Virus record (IMG/VR): IMGVR_UViG_3300028417_000015
Coordinates: 1 to 28,121 of that record
Direction: 5' to 3' (one strand)
Source: a virus
DNA length: 28,121 nucleotides
The notes under the pieces were generated by a model. The model ran no database searches, was not told where the DNA came from, and saw only the letters and a list, made by a program, of their open reading frames with translations. Position 1 is the first letter of the stretch. Each line of letters begins with the position of its first letter. Positions 14,159 through 22,200 of this stretch are shown one piece after another. The translations under genes and the position numbers were made by a program.

Positions 14159-14392
14159 ATGAAGGTGCTCTATACCACAGGCCCGAAGCGGGTCACGATG
14201 GGTGCGGCCGGGGCGTTTGAACGCGGCGTAGCCAAAGATGTCGACGACAAGCTGGCGAAGAAGCTTACGGCCAAGAAGTCGATTGTATTTTATCCAGAAG
14301 GCACGGTGCCGCCAGAGGCTAAGAAAGCGCTGGCCAACCTCGTGGCCGCTGAAAAAGCCGCAGCCGACAAGCCTCAGAAAAAGGAGGGCTAA
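14159..14392 (+). CDS. Small phage protein before tail tube (gp38-position)
   Basis: 77 residues; the Shine-Dalgarno GGAGG overlaps the preceding stop. The sequence has a short beta part ('KVLYTTGPKRVTMGAAGAFERGVAKDVDD') and a basic, Ala/Lys-rich tail. Proteins of this size and composition occupy the position of Mu gp38 between gp37 and the tail tube or sheath genes. No function is established. Confidence 0.65.
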   Translation: MKVLYTTGPKRVTMGAAGAFERGVAKDVDDKLAKKLTAKKSIVFYPEGTVPPEAKKALANLVAAEKAAADKPQKKEG

Positions 14393-14395
14393 CCG

Positions 14396-15361
14396 ATGAC
14401 CCAGGCCAAAGGCTCAAGCCAACAGACAATCATCCAGGAAGAAACTACCTATAAGACCGATCCGGCTGCTCCAGATGCGCAACTGCTTTACGTGAGCAGC
14501 AATACGCTCAAGCTGAACCGTGGTCGGGAGACGTCGGAGATCCTCCAGTCGGGCCGCAACCCGACCAAGTCGGCACGCGGTGATGACGATATCTCCGGCG
14601 CGATCGGTACAGAGCTCCAAGCCTACATGGGCTTAATTTTTAAGGCGATCCTTGGATCGGTGGCCACTACCGGTGTAGGACCTTACGTCCACACCTTCAA
14701 GGTTGGCTCGAGCCTGCCGAGTTACCTGATCGAGCGCGGCTTTACCGGTATCAACCAGTTTTTCAAGTACAACGGCTGCAAGGCCAGCCGGTTCAGCATG
14801 GACGTGACTCGCAAGGGTTTCCAGAAGATGAGCATAGACTTCCTGGGAGCTAAAGAGACCGTTGGCTCGGCCTCTTTTGACGCCACACCAACCGACCTTG
14901 GGAAGGTCTCTTTCGACGGTCTGACTGTGACCACGATCGAGGAAGGTGGAGCAACGATCGCTGATGTCGTTTCTATCGACGGGCTGACCTTCGACAACGA
15001 TCTGGACGGCGATCAATTCGTAATCGGTGGAAATGGTGTGCGGGAAGATATCCCGGAAGGCATGGTCAAGGTCTCCGGGACGCTAAAGGCTCGCTTCAAG
15101 GACTTGGCCCTCTACACCAAAGCGACCAACGATACTGAGTCGAGCCTGAAGATCATATGGTCTCTTGGCGACACCTTGGGCAGTGCTGGCAATGAGAGTA
15201 TCGAATTCAAACTTGCCGAGCTGGTTTACGGCGTGAGTTCTCCGGTGGTCAGTGGCCCGAAGGGTGTCGACGTGGAGTTACCGTTCGAGGCTTTTTACGA
15301 TAATTCGAGTGAAGCCAGCGCTCTGCAGATCATTTTAAAGAACGCCCAGGCGACGATTTAA
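14396..15361 (+). CDS. Major tail tube protein (siphovirus type)
   Basis: 321 residues, GGAGG 8-12 bases before the ATG. The N-terminal 'QQTIIQEETTYKTDPAAPDAQLLYVSSNTLKLNRGRETSEILQSGR' and 'TELQAYMGLIFKAILGS' followed by paired beta segments and an Ig-like C-terminal stretch is the tail tube pattern of non-contractile Mu-like and lambda-like phages. No tail sheath gene precedes it, unlike Mu. It forms the hexameric rings of the tube. Confidence 0.85.
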   Translation: MTQAKGSSQQTIIQEETTYKTDPAAPDAQLLYVSSNTLKLNRGRETSEILQSGRNPTKSARGDDDISGAIGTELQAYMGLIFKAILGSVATTGVGPYVHTFKVGSSLPSYLIERGFTGINQFFKYNGCKASRFSMDVTRKGFQKMSIDFLGAKETVGSASFDATPTDLGKVSFDGLTVTTIEEGGATIADVVSIDGLTFDNDLDGDQFVIGGNGVREDIPEGMVKVSGTLKARFKDLALYTKATNDTESSLKIIWSLGDTLGSAGNESIEFKLAELVYGVSSPVVSGPKGVDVELPFEAFYDNSSEASALQIILKNAQATI

Positions 15362-15388
15362 GGGGCTTTAAACGGGAGTTAAAACGGT

Positions 15389-15862
15389 ATGGAAGCACAG
15401 GTAAAGAGTTACCAATTTGGTGACAAGACCTACGAGCAACGGCCGCTGGTTCTTGCGCAGTGGCGGCAACTGCAAGAGGTTCTGGACGGTCTTGAGGTGC
15501 CAGAGGATATTGATGCGATTAAAGGTTTGGCGACAGCTTTAAGTCAATCTGGCCGCCTGGATGCCGCGTTGGCAATCTTGATCACCGAGCAAGGCGTGCT
15601 GTTGCAGAATAAAAAGCTCAACGCTTTGGCTGAGGAGTTGGCCTACGTTATGGCCCCCGAGGATGTTGCCAAGGTCTTTATCGATTTTTTCGACTACAAC
15701 CCGGCCAACTCGGTTTTGAGCGCCGTGGCCGGGGTGATGATGGCGCTAACCAGGTGCATGGAGAAAATAGCAAAGGAGAAGAGCTCGACTGGATTGAGCA
15801 CATCTGTCTTGTCCTCTCCGGAGGAGACTGGACCAAACGAAATGAAATCCTCTGGGGAATAA
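15389..15862 (+). CDS. Tail assembly chaperone (lambda gpG-like)
   Basis: 157 residues, starting after TTTAAACGGGAG and a second AAAACGG. It is a helical acidic protein ('RPLVLAQWRQLQEVLDGLEVPED', 'LAEELAYVMAPEDVAKVFIDFFDYNP') of the size of chaperones that stand between the tail tube and tape measure genes. The next ORF overlaps it by 109 bases in the -1 frame, the same layout as lambda G/T, where a ribosomal frameshift makes a fusion. Assignment is by position, size and layout. Confidence 0.75.
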   Translation: MEAQVKSYQFGDKTYEQRPLVLAQWRQLQEVLDGLEVPEDIDAIKGLATALSQSGRLDAALAILITEQGVLLQNKKLNALAEELAYVMAPEDVAKVFIDFFDYNPANSVLSAVAGVMMALTRCMEKIAKEKSSTGLSTSVLSSPEETGPNEMKSSGE

Positions 15863-16050
15863 CCCCAGCGGAAGCCTTGCCCTGGCTCAAGTACAAAAAG
15901 CCAGAGCAGTTGATTCGGGAAGCTATCTTAATGTTGTTCGACGCCTTCACAGAAAAAGACCCTACTGAGTCATATTGCGACACCTGTCGCGAGCTTGGCG
16001 AGGATGACTGCGCCAATTGCGATCAAAACATCGAGGAGCTCAATGTCTAA
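15754..16050 (+). CDS. Second tail assembly ORF (gpT-like position; GTG start or -1 frameshift product)
   Basis: 98 residues from GTG 15754; its frame is open upstream to 15634, so it may also be made as a -1 frameshift extension of the chaperone. The sequence 'LDWIEHICLVLSGGDWTKRNEILWGITPAEALPWLKYK' is helical. The C-terminus has C-D-T-C and C-A-N-C, a possible zinc-binding end. No good Shine-Dalgarno precedes the GTG, which favours the frameshift reading. The stop overlaps the tape measure start by 8 bases. Confidence 0.65.
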   Translation: MHGENSKGEELDWIEHICLVLSGGDWTKRNEILWGITPAEALPWLKYKKPEQLIREAILMLFDAFTEKDPTESYCDTCRELGEDDCANCDQNIEELNV

Positions 16051-18004
16051 GATGCGCCTACAACTGATCCTGGACGCGATTGATAAGTCTAAGCCTGGGA
16101 TGAATAGTTTTGATGGGAACGTGCGTCGCTCCAGTGGGGCTGTGTCGAGGCTGCGAGGAACTGTCTCTGCCCTTAGCGTTGCCTTTGGAGGTCTTTCTCT
16201 CGGCGTGCTGGCCAAACAGATATTTAATACCGGCATGGAGTGGGAGGGGTTGAATAGCGCTATGCTCTCTGCTGCCGGTGGTGCTGATGCAGCAAAAGCC
16301 GAGCTTGCCTTCGCCCGTGAAGAGGCTTACCGGCTAGGCCTGGATCTGGAAACGTCAACAAAGGGTCTGATTAAGCTCCATGCCGCCTCGAAGGGTACCG
16401 TACTGCAAGGACAGGCCACCCGCGACATCTTCTCCGCGTTGGCTGAATCGTCCACTGTGTTGAACCTCTCTGCTTACGATACAGCTGGGGCGCTCCGGGC
16501 TGTTGAGCAGATTATGAGTAAAGGAACTGTGCAGGCTGAGGAGTTGCGTGGCCAGCTTGGCGAACGTATCCCTGGGGCGTTTCAGATGGCCGCGAGGGCA
16601 ATGGGAGTAACGACAGCCGGACTGAACAAGATGCTCGAGCAGGGAGAGGTTTTATCAACAGACTTCCTGCCGAAGTTTGCAGCTGAACTCCGCCGAACTT
16701 ATGGCGACGCCTTACCGGCGGCGACTGAGAAAGCACGAGCCAGCACCAATCGCTTGTCGTCTGCGTGGTCCGAGCTAACCAGAACCCTTGCGGAAAGCGG
16801 GTTGATGGAGGCGGCCAAACTCCATATCGATGTGCTAACCGAGGCTGTTGATCGGCTCCGGAGGGCAATCCGCGAAACAGACGAAGAGAGGCTGGAAGGG
16901 CTGCGCCGGGAACTGGCTCACACTTTGGAGACGCTTGCGCAAGGGGAAAAGACAAGCCCTTGGCTACGCTGGACCTATGGCATTGATGGCTTGCGGGAAA
17001 AGGCGGTAGAGCTTCGCAAGGAGATTTCTGCACTCCAAGGGGTCGTGGATAAAACGAAGCCCTTAGCTTCTGGTAAAAAAACACCGTCTGGCGAGGCAAA
17101 AGAGACCCCAGCGGAGAAAAAAGCACGACTCAAACGAACCAGGGGATATGTCAAGTCCGGAAATGATGTGGCCGACGACCCATGGCTTCAACAGATGAAG
17201 GACCGCGACCGAATCATCGACAGCGAATACGCCGTCCTCGCAGAAAAGGAACGAGAGCTACAGGACGAAAGGGATCTGTTGTGGACGGAATCGACCACAA
17301 ACTGGGAGCAACAGCTAAAAGATCGTGAAGCTGTTACCGATCGCCATAACGAAGCAATTTCGGAAAAAACCAATGCGGTCAATCAGGAGATGACCGAATT
17401 CGGCATACAGGCCGCACGCAACATCCAGGACGCCTTTGCCGACTACCTGTTTGATCCGTTTGAATCCAGCCTGGGCGGCATGCTTGAAAGTTTTGGCAAG
17501 ATGCTGCAGAAGATGGCCGCGCAAGCTGCATCACAACAGATTCTCTCCGGGCTGTTTGGTGGCCTGGCCAGCAGCGACAACTCGTTTTTGTCTGGCCTGG
17601 GCGGCATGTTTGTCAATAAAAAGCACAGCGGCGGTCCGATCTCTACCGGTGATCGCCCGATGTTAGTGCCCCGCTACCATCTCGGCGGCTTGATGCCGGA
17701 TGAGATCCCAATCGTCGCTCAGACCGGCGAGAGGATGATGAGCCGAGAGCAGAACAAAACCTTCGAGCGTCTCGCGGCTATCATCGATGGGTCGGGAGGC
17801 TACGCAGGGAACGGTGGGGGTCTTGAGGTGCATGTCCACAATAACGGCGATAACAAAGTGACTGCCAAACAAAGCCAAGGGCCAGGCGGTAAATCGATCC
17901 TCGATATCGTGATCGAAACGGTTGAGAACGGCATGAACCAGGGCCGTTTTGACCGGCCGATGGGGACGAACTTTGGTGTGAGTAGAGCGGGGACGCAACG
18001 ATGA
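16043..18004 (+). CDS. Tail tape measure protein
   Basis: 653 residues from ATG 16043, which follows GAGGAG; an earlier in-frame start at 15995 has no ribosome-binding site. The tape-measure N-terminal domain is clear: '[22 protein letters not shown]' and '[46 protein letters not shown]'. A hydrophobic segment (about residues 35-55) and a long charged coiled-coil region (280-480) follow, then Gly-rich '[20 protein letters not shown]' and '[19 protein letters not shown]'. It sets tail length: at about 0.15 nm per residue, roughly 100 nm. Confidence 0.9.
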   Translation: [653 protein letters not shown]

Positions 18005-18360
18005 ACGCACAATGGCCAGCCACATTGCCACAGAAACCCTTGGCGAACGGCTTTCAGGAGGTTCTGCCTAACCAGGTGATCGGTACGCAGATGGACGCCG
18101 GGCCGAAAAAACTCCGCCGCCGGTTTACCGCTGCCGTGCGGCCATTCGCAATGACGATTAAGGTACGTAGCGCCCTAGTAGAAACGTTCGACAGTTTTTT
18201 TGTAACCGATTGTGCTGCCGGGTCTCTCCCGTTTGATTGGGTCCACCCTCGCACTGGAGCGGCGTCGACCTATCAGTTTGTTGCTGGCCAGGTGCCACAA
18301 TACGCCCCGGCCGGTGGCGACTGGTGGCTTATAACTATGACCTTGGAGCTGTTGCCATGA
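18001..18360 (+). CDS. Minor tail protein (gpM-like position)
   Basis: 119 residues, ATGA overlap with the tape measure gene. Pattern: 'WPATLPQKPLANGFQEVLPNQVIGTQMDAGPKKLRRRFTAAVRPF', then 'LVETFDSFFVTDCAAGSLPFDWVHP' and a C-terminal 'WWLITMTLELLP'. Related short proteins stand after the tape measure in lambda-like tails and probably make part of the tail tip ring. The family name is not certain. Confidence 0.75.
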   Translation: MNAQWPATLPQKPLANGFQEVLPNQVIGTQMDAGPKKLRRRFTAAVRPFAMTIKVRSALVETFDSFFVTDCAAGSLPFDWVHPRTGAASTYQFVAGQVPQYAPAGGDWWLITMTLELLP

Positions 18361-18827
18361 GAAACACCTCGCTAACAGCACGCCAGGCGATCAACGCCCA
18401 GCAGACCGCCGAGGTTTTTCTGTTGATTCTCACCATCGACCATGCGGACTTAACAACTCCGATCCGTGTTGTGAATAACACCGAGAATATCGACTCGCGT
18501 GGGGATACATATATCGCCTTCCCGTTCCAGGTTAATCTGCCCGCCGATCGCGATGATCAGATCTCGCAGGTCAACCTGTCGATCGACAACGTCGACCGGC
18601 AGATTGTCGAGGCGGTACGCTCCTTATACTCACCTGCAGATGTGGCTCTCGAGGTGGTGCTGGCCAGCTCTCCGGACACGCTTGAGGCCGGGCCGTTTGA
18701 TTTCAAGCTCAAGTCAGCCAATTACAACGCCTTGACTGTGGAGGCGTCGCTTGGTTACGAGGATATTTTAAACGAACCTTTTCCGGGCGACAGCTTTAAC
18801 CCGGCCAATTATCCAGGACTCTTCTGA
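18357..18827 (+). CDS. DUF1833 family tail tip protein (gpL-like position)
   Basis: 156 residues from the ATG that overlaps the previous stop (ATGA); a start at 18237 would lie deep inside the previous gene. 'LILTIDHADLTTPIRVVNNTENIDSRGDTYIAFPFQVNLP' followed by 'LSIDNVDRQIVEAVRSL' and 'VVLASSPDTLEAGPFDFKLKSANYN' is the DUF1833 pattern. It ends with 'EPFPGDSFNPANYPGLF', a typical tail-protein end. It is likely a tip-complex component linking tape measure, peptidase and J. Confidence 0.82.
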   Translation: MRNTSLTARQAINAQQTAEVFLLILTIDHADLTTPIRVVNNTENIDSRGDTYIAFPFQVNLPADRDDQISQVNLSIDNVDRQIVEAVRSLYSPADVALEVVLASSPDTLEAGPFDFKLKSANYNALTVEASLGYEDILNEPFPGDSFNPANYPGLF

Positions 18828-19219
18828 TGGTGCCAGCTTGGGTGAGTGAATATATCGGGATCCCCTTTGCCGGCCACGGTCGAGATCGCAACGGCTGCGA
18901 CTGCTGGGGGCTGGTCCGGCTGGTGCTGGCCGAGCAGTTCGGGATCTCGGTGCCGAGTTACGACGCGGCATATTCGGATTGCTGCAGCAGCGAGGTTGGG
19001 CCGCATATTGATCGTGTGGCCAGCGAGTGGCAACAGGTTGATCCTGCTTTGCCCGGTGATGTGGTGGTGATGAGGATCACCGGTCGCCCTTGGCATGTGG
19101 GGTTGGTAATTGCCCCGGGGCGAATGTTGCATGTTGAACGTGGGCTCGATGCCTGCCAGGAACGTTTTGATGGACAACACTGGAGGAACCGCATTGTCGG
19201 CATCTACCGCCACAGATAA
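18827..19219 (+). CDS. NlpC/P60 cell-wall peptidase of the tail tip (gpK-like)
   Basis: 130 residues, TGATG junction. The active-site 'GCDCWGLVRL' gives catalytic Cys26; 'RPWHVGLVIAPGRMLHVE' provides the His motif. Such tip peptidases open the peptide links of the wall during DNA entry. The 3' end overlaps the J-type gene by 26 to 50 bases. There is no JAB/MPN domain here, which many lambda gpK proteins carry. Confidence 0.88.
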   Translation: MVPAWVSEYIGIPFAGHGRDRNGCDCWGLVRLVLAEQFGISVPSYDAAYSDCCSSEVGPHIDRVASEWQQVDPALPGDVVVMRITGRPWHVGLVIAPGRMLHVERGLDACQERFDGQHWRNRIVGIYRHR

Positions 19220-22200
19220 CCAGCTCCAGCTGGTAACCTGCCCGCATCCATTGACCATGGAGCGGCAGCGTATGGCTTTACCCGTGGGCGGAACTTTGCG
19301 CGAGATGCTGGCGGATGGGGGGATCTATACGCCTTACGCGTATGTGTTTGTTAACGATGAGCTGATCCCGTTTGAGCAATGGGAATTAGTCCGACCAGAG
19401 GCGGGTTCGATCGTGACGGCGCGGGTGGTTCCTTCAGGTGGTGGAGGGGGCAAAAACCCGTTGCGGACGGTGTTGCAGATTGCTGTGCTGGTTGTTGCTG
19501 CCTATGTTGCTGGCCCGGCAGGTGTTGCTGTATTAGGTAAGGTTGGAGCCGGGATCGCGGCAGCAGGGGTTGGGATCGTCGGCTCTCTGGCTATCAACGC
19601 CCTGATTCCACCCCCGATGCCGAACATGTCGGGCGGTGGTGGATTGTCTCTCGATCGTGGACATGCCATTACCGGTAGCCGCAATCGGGCAGTACCGTTT
19701 GGTACCGTGCCGTGTGTGTTGGGTACGAATCGGCTCTATCCTCTGATGGCTGCCATGCCGTACACCGAGACCCTGGGTGACAAGCAGTTTTACCGGATGC
19801 TGTTTTGCGCAGGCTATGCGCCGTTAACAACCTCGGCCTTCAAGATCGGCGAAACCGACCTGGCCGAGTTCGATGGCGTTGAGATTGTGGAGGGCGTCTC
19901 AGACGTCAACCCGCCGGAGCTGTTCTCTAGCGACGTTTACGAAGAGAGTGTCGGCGTTAAGCTGCCGACCTATGATTATTCTGGCGGCAGTCCGGATCAT
20001 TCGTCTGTCGCTTGGACGCAGCGCACGACTCAGGCAAACGTTGACGAGATATCTCTCGATCTGGGGACGTTTTCCGGCCTGTTTTACATGTCCGAGAAAG
20101 GCAAGCGCAAGCAAGTTGATATCGACATACACGTCCAGAGTTCACCTGCCGGAACTGGTGTGTGGACTGATGTTGTCCCTGCCGAAATTACCGGGCCGGG
20201 CACTGACCAAGGCGGTGGAGTTATCCGTCTTACTGCCAAAGAGGCTAAAGTCTTTTGGATAGGGTTGCGCTGGGGCGTGGTTGGCGGCCAGTATGACGTT
20301 CGCATGCGACGTGTGGCGATTACTGTTGCTGGCAGCTCGCCGTGGAACGACAAAGATCAAGATTCTCTCTTTGACGATGTTCACTGGGCGAGCCTGAGAT
20401 CGATCACCCAAGTGCAGCCGGTTGCTATGCCTGGTGTGCATCTGATCGCTCTGCGGATACAGGCGACGGATCAGCTCGAAGGGATTGTCGACCGCTTCAA
20501 TCTTGTGGCCCAGGCGCATGTACCGATTTACGACGGCATAAGTTGGAGTACTGCTGCATCGAATAGCCCGGCATGGGCATATGCGGCGGTGTTGACTGGC
20601 CCTGCCAACAAACGCCCGTTGCCGCTGGCTAGGCTCGATGCGGCCGCTCTTAAGACCTGGGCGGATGATTGCACCTCGGCTGGCTTTACTTTTAATGCGG
20701 TGATCGATGGGCGCACCACGGTGCTGGAGATGTTGAACAATATCACGGCGGTGGGTCGCGCTGCGCGGGCTATGAATGACGGCCTCCACTCTATGGTCCA
20801 GGATGTAGCCCAGGCGGTGCCGGTGCAGCTGTTTAGCCCCCGCAACTCGTGGGGTTTCAGTGGCACCAAGGTTTTCGCCGAACAGGCGCATGCGCTGAAA
20901 GTTAAATTTGTTCGAGCGGCAAATGGTTACCAGCAAGACGAGATCACCGTCTATGACGATGGTTATGACGCTGGCAACGCTACCCGCTTTGAGACGATCG
21001 AGCTGTACGGCGTGGATAACGCCGACCAGGCCTGGAAGCTGGCCCGCTACCATATCGCAGTGGCCAGGCTGCGTCCGGAGAGCTACGAGCTGTCGGTTGA
21101 TGTTGAACATATCGTCTGTACTCGAGGAGACCTGGTACGCGTGGCGCACGATGTGCCGAAGTGGGGTAGCAGCTGGGGGCGCATCAAGTCGATTGCCGGT
21201 CTGGATATCACCCTGGATGAGCAGGTGCTGGTTGAGGCTGGAGAAAGCTACGTTGTAAGAATCCGCACGGCTGACGGTACGATCCTTACCGAAGGGGTCT
21301 CCGCTGCCGCTGGTGAAACCAACACGCTCACCCTGGATGGTGCTCTGGCCGGGATCGCTGATGGTGACCTGGTGCTGTTTGGGCTGCTGGGCAGCGAAAG
21401 TGTGGAGCTGATCGTTAAAGCGATCGAGCCGGGTCCGGATCTGACCGCCAGGCTGCGCCTGGTGGATGCTGCTCCGGGCGTACTACTTGCTGATCAAGGG
21501 ACCATCCCTGTCTATAGCTCCAACATGACTGGCCTGGAAGATCCGTCGATCTGGATACCGCCGGTGCCCAACATTGTGTCGATCTCGTCAACATTACGCG
21601 CTCCACAGCCCGGCATAGAGGGTTTAACGGCTGCTTTAAAGGTCTGTTACACGGCTCCGGCTGGGGGCAAGATTGCACCCTCCTGGGTGGAAGCACAGGT
21701 GCGGTTGTCGGGATCAGACTCCTGGTCGACCGTTCCGGCTGTACCGGCAGCAATTGGTGAGATCGAGGTCGATGGAGTGATCCCGGACGAGGCTTACGAT
21801 GTGCGGGTGAGAGCTTTATCGCACTATCGCACGCCATCTGATTGGTCGGCGATATCAATCTATACACCGGACGGCAGCGCTCAGGATGCGTACCTGGAAT
21901 CGGTGGCCAACCTGCGGGTGCTGGAAAGTGCGGGCACATCGTTCGAGGGTTGCGATTGCAATCTGGTGTGGGATGGCTTTTCCGCAATGTTCGCGCCGCC
22001 GGTCTGGTTTAAGCACTTCAAAATCGAGATCCGCGATCTCGACGACACGCTACGACGTACCGAAACAGTTCAGGAGCCACACTACACCTACACGTATGGC
22101 ATGAACTATGACGATGGTGCCGGAATGGTCGAACCATCGTTCAAGGTGCTGTTGCAGGTGGTCGACGTGGAGGATATAGCGACCGTGCCGATAGAGATAA

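Noticed and set aside
15685-15691. T-TTT-TTC as the sure frameshift site
   Set aside because: The heptamer is perfect, but shifting there would replace a conserved-looking DYNPANSV segment, so I keep it only as one candidate.
20142-21149. Long minus-strand open frame of 335 codons inside the J-type gene
   Set aside because: It is antisense to a gene with clear domain patterns, its translation is Arg/Pro/Ser-rich without motifs, and there is no ribosome-binding site or partner gene on that strand.
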